64,000 bases of DNA from assembly GCF_018141425.1 (NCBI RefSeq), contig NZ_CP058561.1:3844001-3908000 (forward strand), in the 5' to 3' direction. Positions 1 through 8,241 of the stretch are shown piece after piece. Under the pieces are notes generated by a model. The model searched no databases, was not told the DNA's origin, and saw only the letters and a program-made list of their open reading frames with translations. The position numbers and the translations under genes were made by a program. Numbering within the stretch: the stretch's first letter is position 1; each line of letters begins with the position of its first letter. Source of the stretch: Vallitalea guaymasensis. GTDB taxonomy: Bacteria; Bacillota; Clostridia; Lachnospirales; Vallitaleaceae.

Positions 1-2
1 CT

Positions 3-488
3 CTATTGAAAGCTCGTGCAGAGGAAAAGGCATCAAAATATCTGAAGACTTCACAAATGTTATATGATTATTACGCTAAATTGGACAATAAGATTGAAGA
101 AATATGTTTAGGCAAAAAATACTGTGGTAAATGTGATAGAGATAAATGTATAGTAGGTTACACAAAATCCTTGATGGAACAGGTTAAGATAAATAATGAT
201 TATGATACAATTATAGAATTTGACGAAAATTTCATTAGTGTAATCAATGATTCAAAAAGAGATAGGGTAATAGAAGCATTAAGTACTGTTATCACTATTC
301 TTAATAATGATAATATCAGTGAAAAAGATAAAGAGAATGTAAATAAAATCAGAAGAAATTTTGAAAGGATTCTATTTAAAAAGAGTATCAATGAATTTGA
401 TAGCTGGACAAGATATATCGAAATTGTCAAGGATTTGGACAAAAAGATTGCTGAAAGACTAAGTAGCGATTTATGTATTAATAGATAA
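3..488 (+). CDS. Hypothetical Cys-cluster protein (5' end outside window)
   Basis: The reading frame is open to the left edge, so the true start may lie outside the window; an in-frame TTG at 6 is only the first possible start seen. About 160 residues are visible, mostly predicted helix and rich in Lys, Asp and Glu. The only distinctive feature is a cluster of four cysteines near residues 34-48 (CLGKKYCGKCDRDKC), spaced as in small metal-binding knuckles. No signal peptide or membrane segment is seen in the visible part. I do not recognise the family. It is followed by a stem-loop shared with the convergent gene at 578-799. Confidence 0.6.
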   Translation, partial: LLKARAEEKASKYLKTSQMLYDYYAKLDNKIEEICLGKKYCGKCDRDKCIVGYTKSLMEQVKINNDYDTIIEFDENFISVINDSKRDRVIEALSTVITILNNDNISEKDKENVNKIRRNFERILFKKSINEFDSWTRYIEIVKDLDKKIAERLSSDLCINR

Positions 489-494
489 ATACAT

Positions 495-548
495 AAGGGG
501 TGTCGTATAATACATTGTTTGAAGACTTATGTATTACGACAGCCCCTT
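495..548. terminator. Bidirectional stem-loop between convergent genes
   Basis: Left arm from 495 (aaggggtgtcgta) pairs with right arm ending at 548 (tacgacagcccctt), with small bulges and a short loop. It lies between two convergent reading frames and probably ends both transcripts. The T-tract is weak. Confidence 0.55.
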
Positions 549-577
549 AATAATTTCTATGCTTTTTTAAATGCTGA

Positions 578-799
578 TTAAGATTCTTGGTAGTTAGAAA
601 TAGTAGTATTTACGCTAGTTAATGCGTTGTTAACTGCATTAAGAGTATCTTGGATTCTCTTTTTGTTTTCTGGTTTTTCTACTGTGCTTATTGCTTGATT
701 CAAACAATTTTTAGCGCTTTCTAATTGTGATTGTACATCATGTACATGTTGAATAGCATTTTTGCCTTGTTGATTTTGATTATTCATTTGGTTATGCAT
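578..799 (-). CDS. Small helical hypothetical protein
   Basis: A 73-residue, Gln/Asn-rich, probably all-helical protein with no membrane segment. The ATG has a strong ribosome binding site (AGGAGG about 9 nt upstream), so the gene is likely real. The pattern of a short Asn/Gln-rich N-terminus followed by two amphipathic helices recalls small Firmicutes proteins of the DUF1657 type, but the resemblance is weak and I assign no function. It stands alone: the upstream neighbour on the same strand (GH30 gene) starts more than 2 kb away, and the downstream gene converges on it. Confidence 0.65.
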   Translation of the reverse strand: MHNQMNNQNQQGKNAIQHVHDVQSQLESAKNCLNQAISTVEKPENKKRIQDTLNAVNNALTSVNTTISNYQES

Positions 800-881
800 A
801 TATTTTTCCTCCTAATTGTATTAGTTATAATTTAACAATACTAGTATTTATTATTTTGCAAGAAAATATACTCCATTTTTT

Positions 882-2921
882 TCATTTATTGCAAATTATT
901 TGAACTTCATACAATGAATAGCCATAAGATTGATTTCGTTTAATACCTTTTAGCATTATGTACCTGCCAGAAACAGGTGTAAAATTAATAGTAGTAGGAT
1001 GCATACCATCTATCTCATAAATATCCATTTCATTACCCTTCACATGTTGAGCTGCTTCCCAATTTACTGAATCCTGGGACACTAGTATATCATATTCATT
1101 AGACCATCCGTTTTCCCATAGTAAATCAATACCTGTTATATCCTTTTCTTCACCAAGATCAAAGGTAATGTTTTCATCATCTTTCCAATCACTAGCCCAT
1201 CTTGTTTCAATATTGCCATCTATAGCTGATATTGGAGAGTAATCATGAATAGGACTATGTTCATAAGAAGATGCTGCAGCAGAGTGAATAGCTGTGTGAT
1301 AATCAGTATTTGCTGTTGGCTCTATGGAGAAAGTTAATAAAGTATAGGGGTTGATAGCTGTTGTAACATATCGTCCCCCTTCTCTAATAACACACTCTTG
1401 TATTTCACTAGAAATATTGCCTACAATCAATTTGATTTTACCTGTTTCCTTATCTTGAAAGGCAACTTCATGCAACCCTTTTGTAAATTCATAATCTTTA
1501 GCATCAAAAACTGTTATTACATCACCTTTCCTATATGTACGGGATGTACTTTCTGTATTAACTCTTACTTCATTAGGTCTTATAGTTCTACTCATATGTT
1601 TGAATACATAGTATGCCGGATTGTATATAATATCATTTGTTGCAGTATCAACCATAATAGGAGCATGACAATAATTGGTTTCACGGTGTAAAGGTCCACC
1701 ACATGTATTAAGAACCATATTCCAGTCAATCCATCCTGCTGTACCAACCTTAAAATCATTAATCATATCAAACACATATCTCTTTGCAGGTTCAATGGAA
1801 TTAAGCCAAGGTCCTTTCTCTTGACAACCTTCTGTTGCAATTAATAATTTTGTAGGATAATTATGATGAAAATAGGCAATATTTTTGAAGTCATCAACCG
1901 CCCAAGTAGGTCGCTTTACAATCTCATCAGCTATATCAAGAGGACCATACCAATGAAACCCAATACCATCAATATATTCAGCGGCACTAGATTGTAATAA
2001 AGTTTCATTGAAGGTAATAAAACCATCACCTTTACCAATAGCACCTTCTTGTTTATCCCAATCCCATACTAACAGATTAATATCTTTAAATCCCTCTTTA
2101 TCAAGGCTTGGACCTAGATGATTGGTTATGAAATTAATAGTAGAATCAATGGTCCAATAACAAGCTTCCCAATCTGGATTATTCTGAGCTTCATTTTGCA
2201 TAGAAATAGAATAAAAATCGATACCTTCTTTTTTATAGGCTTTTAGATACTCCGCAAAATATTTCGCATATAGAGGGTAATATTCAGGCAACATATGATT
2301 TGGAGTTGTAGAGACTGATCCAGCATTAATACCTCCCCCATCTCCATTACCATATCTTATACCACTATATTTCATCCACCCAGGAGGTGCCCAAGGAGCT
2401 GCAAATATTTTGATATCTCCGTTATAAGATAAAGCTTTTTTAATAGCTGGTATGATATCATCCTTATCTGGGTCAATGGAAAAATTAGAAAGATCAGTTG
2501 TTTGGGTTGGTGCATAGGAATATTCCCCTACAGAAAAATCACAAGACCCTATATGGGTTCTTACAATTGAATACTCAGCACCTGATTCATTATAATATGC
2601 ATCATATATCTCTTGCTGCTTATCACTAGGCAAACTATTAATAACAGATACAGCCGATTCTGTAAGTGCTCCCCCTATACCAATCATGGTTTGATCAGTT
2701 TCATGAGATAATACATTAATAACATTACCTTTTCCCCATGTACCGGACTTACTAAAATATAAGGAATCCATTTTCTTCAGTGCATATTTCTCTCCATCAC
2801 CAAAATAGCTCTCCCAAACCTTAATTTCATTAACTGTATCTTCTTCTGCTTGTACACATGGAATAGATAATAAGTTATAAAAAAGAAGAATTACCATAAT
2901 CAATGATATTTTTCTTTGCAT
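882..2921 (-). CDS. Secreted GH30 glycosidase (glucosylceramidase-like) with F5/8-type C domain
   Basis: A 679-residue exported glycoside hydrolase. The ATG at 2921 is preferred over one at 2930 because AAAGGA sits 9 nt upstream of it but abuts the other. Residues 1-25 form a signal peptide ending VQA. The (beta/alpha)8 GH30 domain follows: the likely acid/base Glu244 lies in SMQNEAQ and the likely nucleophile Glu364 in LLIATEGCQE, as expected for clan GH-A. A beta-side domain follows, then roughly 130 C-terminal residues resembling a discoidin/F5-8 type C (CBM32-like) module (SAIDGNIETRWASDW), which would bind carbohydrate. GH30 members include glucosylceramidases and beta-1,6-glucanases; the glucosylceramidase reading fits the neutral ceramidase elsewhere in the window, but the substrate is inferred. 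It is monocistronic. Confidence 0.88.
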   Translation of the reverse strand: MQRKISLIMVILLFYNLLSIPCVQAEEDTVNEIKVWESYFGDGEKYALKKMDSLYFSKSGTWGKGNVINVLSHETDQTMIGIGGALTESAVSVINSLPSDKQQEIYDAYYNESGAEYSIVRTHIGSCDFSVGEYSYAPTQTTDLSNFSIDPDKDDIIPAIKKALSYNGDIKIFAAPWAPPGWMKYSGIRYGNGDGGGINAGSVSTTPNHMLPEYYPLYAKYFAEYLKAYKKEGIDFYSISMQNEAQNNPDWEACYWTIDSTINFITNHLGPSLDKEGFKDINLLVWDWDKQEGAIGKGDGFITFNETLLQSSAAEYIDGIGFHWYGPLDIADEIVKRPTWAVDDFKNIAYFHHNYPTKLLIATEGCQEKGPWLNSIEPAKRYVFDMINDFKVGTAGWIDWNMVLNTCGGPLHRETNYCHAPIMVDTATNDIIYNPAYYVFKHMSRTIRPNEVRVNTESTSRTYRKGDVITVFDAKDYEFTKGLHEVAFQDKETGKIKLIVGNISSEIQECVIREGGRYVTTAINPYTLLTFSIEPTANTDYHTAIHSAAASSYEHSPIHDYSPISAIDGNIETRWASDWKDDENITFDLGEEKDITGIDLLWENGWSNEYDILVSQDSVNWEAAQHVKGNEMDIYEIDGMHPTTINFTPVSGRYIMLKGIKRNQSYGYSLYEVQIICNK

Positions 2922-3104
2922 AAATAACATTCCTTTCTATAAGTATTTATTACTATAATATTATGACCAAGCACTAAAAATACAAAAATAGTAAAAATTA
3001 AGGATAGGCATATATATTTATTTTATAAGGATTTATAACTTGCAACTTGGCTAATCAATCTATAAAGTATATAATATTTTATATAAATAAAATGGAGAAT
3101 GACG

Positions 3105-3821
3105 ATGGAGATAAAAGAAACGGATTTATATGACCCTATATACAATTATTTTACGGATCTAGGATACAAAGTTAATGGCGAGGTCAAATCTATTGACGTA
3201 ACAGCAGTGAAAGATGATGAACTAATTGTCATTGAACTTAAGAAAGTTCTGAACATGAAACTGTTGATTCAAGGAACCAAAGGACAAAGACTAACTGATA
3301 GAGTATATCTTGCAATAGAACGACCTAAAAAAATGTTTTCTAGGCAATGGAAGGACAAGCTTTATCTAATCAGGAGATTAGAACTAGGACTGATATTTGT
3401 TTCATTCAAAGGCAACAAACCATTGGTTCAGGTGGTATATCACCCTAAACCTTTTGACAGAAATCAAAGCAAGAGATTATCATCTAAGAAGAAAAATAAT
3501 ATTATAGCTGAGATTGAAGGACGATACGGTAATTTCAATGTAGGAGGAAGCACTAAGACAAAGCTAATGACAGCATATAAGGAAAATTCAATACATATTG
3601 CCTGCTGCTTAGAAAAATACGGCAACTTATCACCAAAACAGCTAAGGGAACTAGGAACAGGTGATAAAACCACTTCCATACTATATAATAATTTTTACGA
3701 CTGGTTCACCAAAATAGATAGAGGCATCTATGGAATCAGCCCAAAAGGCATTGAAGCTATAAAACAGTATAAAGAATTAGCTGATTATTATTATAATCTA
3801 CTACCTAAGGATGAAGCATAG
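3105..3821 (+). CDS. DUF2161-like PD-(D/E)XK nuclease-fold protein
   Basis: About 238 residues. The ATG at 3105 is chosen over one at 3099 because GGAGA directly abuts the earlier codon. Residues 25-50 show the PD-(D/E)XK core: an Asp in SIDVTAVKDD followed by IVIELKK (ExK), typical of nuclease-fold proteins. The C-terminal half contains a winged-helix-like segment (YGNLSPKQLRELGTGDKT, then IDRGIYGISPKG). This matches the conserved family annotated as DUF2161 / putative PD-(D/E)XK phosphodiesterase; its substrate is unknown to me. Its last 17 bases overlap the end of the convergent AraC gene, so the two transcripts must overlap at their 3' ends. Confidence 0.7.
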   Translation: MEIKETDLYDPIYNYFTDLGYKVNGEVKSIDVTAVKDDELIVIELKKVLNMKLLIQGTKGQRLTDRVYLAIERPKKMFSRQWKDKLYLIRRLELGLIFVSFKGNKPLVQVVYHPKPFDRNQSKRLSSKKKNNIIAEIEGRYGNFNVGGSTKTKLMTAYKENSIHIACCLEKYGNLSPKQLRELGTGDKTTSILYNNFYDWFTKIDRGIYGISPKGIEAIKQYKELADYYYNLLPKDEA

Positions 3822-4713
3822 TATTATTATAATAATCAGTAGCGGTACATCCAGCATGTTGTTTAAACAATCTACTGAAATAATAAGGATTGTCAATACC
3901 TACAAGATAAGCTATTTCAGTAAACTTCATGTTGGTTGTAAGTATTAGCTCCTTAGCCTTACTGATTCTCAGCATATTGACATAATTAATGATTGTATGA
4001 CCTGTAAGCTGTTTGAAACATCTATTAAGATAATCATAATTAGAATCAAAATGTTCACCTATAATCTCACCAGTTAACTTATTGGTATACTCACTATTAA
4101 TATAATCTAGAACCTCCGTAGCTTTATGCAAAGGTTTACTTATCTGATTAGAAGAAGACTCTATAATATCCGAAGCAAATTCCCTAGAAATCCTAATGAG
4201 AAGATTAAGTAATTCCGTAGATATGATTTCCTTATAATTCTCAATCCGTATTTCATAATTATTAATACACTCTTTTAATTTATTAGAATAATAATCAATA
4301 TGCTCCAACGAATACTGCTTAGGTAAAAAACAAGTGGAATCATTAGGTAATTCACTAGACAAACAATTACTCGTAGTCGCAATATATCTCCTCCTACGCA
4401 ATTCATTAACCAAATCACTATCATTATTAAATTCCAATTCCTTCAATACTAAACTAGAAAAATGAATATGAAAATACTCACAAGATGCCGATTTATAACC
4501 ATTATGGACTTTACCAGGCTCAAAGAAAAAAATATCCTTCTTCCGTAAATGATACCGCACTCCATCTTCCTCTATATACATATCACCCTTCTTGATAACA
4601 TATACTATAAACTCATCAGCTTTCCTCTCAAAATGCTTCCACCCCTGATGATATGATATCTGCCCAATAAATCTTACAACAGGCAATACATTAGTTCTCA
4701 TCCTAAAAATCAC
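3805..4713 (-). CDS. AraC family transcriptional regulator (cupin sensor + HTH)
   Basis: A 302-residue regulator. It starts at GTG 4713, with GGGGAGTG about 8 nt upstream. Residues 1-110 are an AraC-type cupin sugar-binding domain (KGDMYIEEDGVRYHLRKKD, FFEPGKVHNGYKS). Residues 200-300 are the paired helix-turn-helix motifs (FNNDSNYDYLNRCFKQLTG-like first helix, then FTEIAYLVGIDNPYYFSRLFK). It is divergent from the binding-protein/permease/GH66 operon beginning at 5046 and is the obvious candidate to control it in response to an alpha-glucan oligosaccharide; that link is inferred from position only. The 3' end overlaps the convergent DUF2161-like gene by 17 bp. Confidence 0.88.
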   Translation of the reverse strand: MIFRMRTNVLPVVRFIGQISYHQGWKHFERKADEFIVYVIKKGDMYIEEDGVRYHLRKKDIFFFEPGKVHNGYKSASCEYFHIHFSSLVLKELEFNNDSDLVNELRRRRYIATTSNCLSSELPNDSTCFLPKQYSLEHIDYYSNKLKECINNYEIRIENYKEIISTELLNLLIRISREFASDIIESSSNQISKPLHKATEVLDYINSEYTNKLTGEIIGEHFDSNYDYLNRCFKQLTGHTIINYVNMLRISKAKELILTTNMKFTEIAYLVGIDNPYYFSRLFKQHAGCTATDYYNNTMLHP

Positions 4714-4772
4714 AAAATCACTCCCCTATAAAATATAATAATAAACAGTAACTACTTATATAGCAATGAAGA

Positions 4773-4844
4773 AGTGTAAAGGGTTAAAATTACGCAGACC
4801 GACCGCTTCTCAGGGTAAGGCAAGTGATTTTAACCCTTTACACT
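4773..4844. repeat. Hairpin element, AT stem with GC-rich core (copy 1)
   Basis: A perfect 18-bp inverted repeat (agtgtaaagggttaaaat at 4773-4790, its complement at 4827-4844) brackets a 36-base GC-rich core (4791-4826). The core contains, in order, GCAG, CCGA, GCTT, CTCAGG and GCAAGT. The same ordered blocks occur in the core of the element at 44821-44926, whose stem is unrelated. It lies in the 332-bp gap between the AraC gene and the sugar operon. Apart from it the gap shows only AT-rich sequence and the ribosome binding site AAGGGGG of the next gene. Confidence 0.75.
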
Positions 4845-5045
4845 GACAATCTTACAATATAAAAATACTAAAAAAATATATATTTATTCCCTAATTAAGT
4901 ATAATATCTCTTACCAACAATTATCAACCTATAAATTTTTAAAAAGTAGGTTTTGTATAAAGAAAGTCAGATTTAGTTATTTTATTATTATATCCAATGG
5001 CTATAATTATACATATACAGAATCTACTATTAAGGGGGTAATACA

Positions 5046-6356
5046 ATGAAAATTATAAGAAACATAATGATTGCAGTTTTAACCTTAGGGTTACTACTAA
5101 CTGGATGTGCTAAAGAAACCAAAGATGTAAAAGATAACCCAAACAACAATACAGATGGTAAAACAAATGAACAAACTCATACAGGTGAAGATAATAAGTC
5201 TAAGGAAAAAGTTAAAATAACTTTTTGGCATAACTATGGTGCCGACAAAGAAACTCCATTCTTCCAAGAAAAAATTATACCAATGTTCAATGAAAAATAT
5301 CCAAATATTGAAGTAGAAGTTGTAGCACAAGGTAATGATCAATACCGTGAACAAATTGTTATAAGTGCTGGAACCAATACAACACCAGATGTGGCTAGAC
5401 TTGATATAACTGATGTTTCTGGATTAGCCAAAATAGGAGCTTTAATGTCACTAGATGAAATGGAAGGTTTCAATGAACTAAAAGACAATCTATTTGAAGG
5501 ACCAATGTCTACTAATTATTATAATGGTAAATACTATGGATTACCACTAGATACAAATTGTAAAGCAGCAGTTTTCAATATGAACAAATTAAAAGAACTA
5601 GGATTTGAAGATGTTCCTAAAACAATGGAAGAATTCATCGACGCAAGTACCAAAAAAGGTGGATACACATTAAATGTTTCTAGTGCTGGAGAATGGGATT
5701 TCTTACCTTATTTCTGGTCATTCGGTGGCGTGTTGACTAATGAAGACTTCACTAAAGCTACAGGTTATATTGACAGCCAACAAAGCATTGATGCAGTGAA
5801 TAAATTAAAAGAACTTCATGAACAAGGAATGTTCACTATTAAAGAGATTGATGGTACCACAGATGCTTGGGATGGTATCAAATCAGGAGAATACGCTATG
5901 TTCCTTGAAGGACCTTGGTTCTTTGCTTTCACAGGTGATTGGAAAGAATTAGGTTTGAAACCTGCTTTAATCCCAACTTACAATAATGAATCAGGTTCAA
6001 TAGTTGGAGGTGAAAGTATCGGTATATTCAACAGCTGTGAACATCCAAAAGAAGCCTTCTTATTTATAAAGTTCCTACTATCAGAGGAAGTACAAGTACT
6101 TATGGGACAGGAAATGGGTCAAATGCCTGTTTTAAAATCAGCAGCTAAGAATCCAAAATTAACAAGTGATGAAGTCTGGTCAGTGTATCTTGAACAATTG
6201 AACAACGCCAGAACACGTATTCCATCACCTGAAAAAGCTACTATTGAAGAATATATCAAAGATGCGTTTGACAGTATACTCACTGGAGCAGCAACAACTG
6301 AAGATGGTTTGAAACAAGCAGCATCATTATTGGATGAAGTTCTTAGTCAAAATTAA
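5046..6356 (+). CDS. Sugar ABC transporter substrate-binding lipoprotein
   Basis: A 436-residue extracellular solute-binding protein of the MalE/UgpB type (family 1). A lipoprotein signal ends in LLLTGC, so Cys21 is the likely lipidated residue, followed by a flexible Asn/Asp/Thr-rich linker (residues 24-50). The mature part begins VKITFWHNYGAD, typical of these proteins. The start is supported by AAGGGGG upstream. It is the first gene of an operon with two permeases and a GH66 enzyme, so the ligand is probably an oligosaccharide derived from alpha-1,6-glucan; that is inferred. A hairpin after the gene probably makes its mRNA more abundant than the permease mRNA. Confidence 0.93.
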   Translation: MKIIRNIMIAVLTLGLLLTGCAKETKDVKDNPNNNTDGKTNEQTHTGEDNKSKEKVKITFWHNYGADKETPFFQEKIIPMFNEKYPNIEVEVVAQGNDQYREQIVISAGTNTTPDVARLDITDVSGLAKIGALMSLDEMEGFNELKDNLFEGPMSTNYYNGKYYGLPLDTNCKAAVFNMNKLKELGFEDVPKTMEEFIDASTKKGGYTLNVSSAGEWDFLPYFWSFGGVLTNEDFTKATGYIDSQQSIDAVNKLKELHEQGMFTIKEIDGTTDAWDGIKSGEYAMFLEGPWFFAFTGDWKELGLKPALIPTYNNESGSIVGGESIGIFNSCEHPKEAFLFIKFLLSEEVQVLMGQEMGQMPVLKSAAKNPKLTSDEVWSVYLEQLNNARTRIPSPEKATIEEYIKDAFDSILTGAATTEDGLKQAASLLDEVLSQN

Positions 6357-6375
6357 CATGAGATATAAAATTGAT

Positions 6376-6417
6376 AAGGGGCTATCTTAGAGTGCTATGT
6401 ATTCTAGGATAGACCTT
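6376..6417 (+). terminator. Intercistronic attenuator-like stem-loop
   Basis: The arm starting aaggggctatc (6376) pairs with the arm ending gatagacctt (6417), with one small internal mismatch, and is followed by a weak attatta stretch. It lies between the binding-protein gene and the first permease, where partial termination or mRNA stabilisation is usual. Confidence 0.55.
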
Positions 6418-6448
6418 ATTATTAACTTCATTGGAGGAGTCAAGGCGT

Positions 6449-7375
6449 ATGAAAACAAACCTAGTTAAGAAAAGGACACATACTAAGTCAAACAAAATAT
6501 ATAACAAATCTTGGCAAGCCATTATTTTTATATTACCAGGATTGATATTAGCCATTGCATTTATATTTTATCCTATGATCAAAAACATACAAATCAGTTT
6601 TTCAGATTATGACATAATGTCTGGTAAGTTAACTTTTACAGGGCTTAACAACTATAAAGAGTTATTTAATGAATCGCAGCAACGTTTTTTTACAGCTTAT
6701 AGAAACAACATCTTGTATGCTGTAGTCGTAACACCAATTACTTTGTTTTTGGGGCTTATCATTGCGGTAGCAATTAATTCTATTAAGAAATTTTCTGTTA
6801 CATTCAAGGTGATTTACTATTTACCAGTAATAACTTCATGGATTATTGCAGGATTAATGTTCAAATATCTTTTTAACCCTGGAATTCAAGGACCTATTAA
6901 TTATTTACTTGTCAATATCCTTCATATAATTCCACAACCTATAAATTGGTTGAAGACTGAATGGGGTGGAAATATATCAATCTGGATACTTGGAATATGG
7001 AAAAATATAGGTTATGCCATGTTATTATATTTGGCTGCATTGCAAGGAATCAACAAAAGTTATTATGAAGTTGCAGACATAGAAGGTGCTACAGGATTAC
7101 AGAAACTTAAGAAAGTGACCATACCGCTTATAAAACCAACTTCATTCTTTTTAACTATACAATTATTGATAGGGTCATTTAATGTATTTTTACAAGTGCT
7201 AGTATTAACAGGAGGCGACCCAAGAGGTAAGACCAGTGTATTACAATACTTACTATATACACGTACATTCAAGTTGTACAAATTCGGTGAAGGAGCGGCT
7301 ATTGGAATTCTTACAGCTGTCAGTATATTGATTGTTACTTTGATATTGAATAAAAAGATGAAAGTGGATTATTAA
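6449..7375 (+). CDS. Sugar ABC transporter permease (MalF/UgpA type)
   Basis: Inner-membrane permease of about 308 residues. The frame extends to a TTG at 6431, but that codon is immediately followed by the ribosome binding site GGAGGA, so the ATG at 6449 is the likely start. The basic N-terminus (KKRTHTKSNK) precedes about six membrane helices. The cytoplasmic EAA loop that contacts the ATPase is visible (ADIEGATGLQKLKKVTIPL). It pairs with the next gene to form the heterodimeric channel. No ATPase gene is in this operon, so a shared MsmK-type ATPase encoded elsewhere is likely (inference). Confidence 0.93.
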   Translation: MKTNLVKKRTHTKSNKIYNKSWQAIIFILPGLILAIAFIFYPMIKNIQISFSDYDIMSGKLTFTGLNNYKELFNESQQRFFTAYRNNILYAVVVTPITLFLGLIIAVAINSIKKFSVTFKVIYYLPVITSWIIAGLMFKYLFNPGIQGPINYLLVNILHIIPQPINWLKTEWGGNISIWILGIWKNIGYAMLLYLAALQGINKSYYEVADIEGATGLQKLKKVTIPLIKPTSFFLTIQLLIGSFNVFLQVLVLTGGDPRGKTSVLQYLLYTRTFKLYKFGEGAAIGILTAVSILIVTLILNKKMKVDY

Positions 7376-7392
7376 GAAGGAGATGAGTTATA

Positions 7393-8223
7393 TTGAGACG
7401 TTTTAGAAAGACATTCACATGGTTACTACTCATATTGGGAGCTATCATTTTTATGCTGCCATTTATAATTATGATTGGTAATTCATTTGAAACATTTACA
7501 TTTTCTTTACCTAATCCACCTAGACTTTTACCTAAGGAATTTACATTAGATAATTTTAAAGAAATTATAAATGTTTATCATATATTTAATTACTTTGGAA
7601 ACAGTGTTTTTATTACTTTTGTTACAACTATAATTGTCATATTCATTTCTGCCCTATCAGCTTATGCCTTTGCTAAGATACCTTTTAGAGGCAGAGAATT
7701 ATTATTCAAATTATATCTTTTTACATTAATGATTCCAGGAGTACTTAATATCATACCTCAATTCATGTTAATCAACGAATTAGGTATGATAGGTACAAGA
7801 AGAGGATTGATATTACTATATGTAGGTACTGGGATATGTGGAAATACCTTTTTCCTACGAGGATTTTTTGAGGCGATACCAAATGAGTTGATTGAATCTG
7901 TTGTAGTTGATGGAGGTTCGCATTTTACAATATTCAAGAAAATAGTTATGCCTCTGGCAAAACCAGCCATAGGTACTTTGGCAATACTTGTCTTATTGGG
8001 AACTTGGGATGATTTTTTGACTGCAAAGATAATATTAGGGGCAAAAGAAAGTCTATTGACATTACCAATTGTAATTCACAGAATCAATGGGCAGCACGCA
8101 ACCAAATATGGCTTGGTTTTTGCCGCATCAATAATTACCCTTATTCCAGTAATGCTTGTCTATACTATAAACCAAAAGTTCTTTGTAGTTGGTGGCATTG
8201 GCGAAGGTGCAATAAAAGAATAA
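7393..8223 (+). CDS. Sugar ABC transporter permease (MalG/UgpE type)
   Basis: A 276-residue permease starting at TTG 7393. AAGGAG lies 10 nt upstream, and the nearby ATG at 7384 is in a different, very short frame. About six membrane helices are visible, with the EAA motif near residues 175-200 (VVDGGSHFTIFKKIVMPL). The C-terminus ends KFFVVGGIGEGAIKE, matching the usual MalG-like terminus (Q..FV.G...GAVK). It follows the MalF-type partner by 17 bp and precedes the GH66 gene by 18 bp, so the four genes are almost certainly one operon. Confidence 0.93.
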   Translation: MRRFRKTFTWLLLILGAIIFMLPFIIMIGNSFETFTFSLPNPPRLLPKEFTLDNFKEIINVYHIFNYFGNSVFITFVTTIIVIFISALSAYAFAKIPFRGRELLFKLYLFTLMIPGVLNIIPQFMLINELGMIGTRRGLILLYVGTGICGNTFFLRGFFEAIPNELIESVVVDGGSHFTIFKKIVMPLAKPAIGTLAILVLLGTWDDFLTAKIILGAKESLLTLPIVIHRINGQHATKYGLVFAASIITLIPVMLVYTINQKFFVVGGIGEGAIKE

Positions 8224-8241
8224 AGCTTAGAGGTGAGAAGA

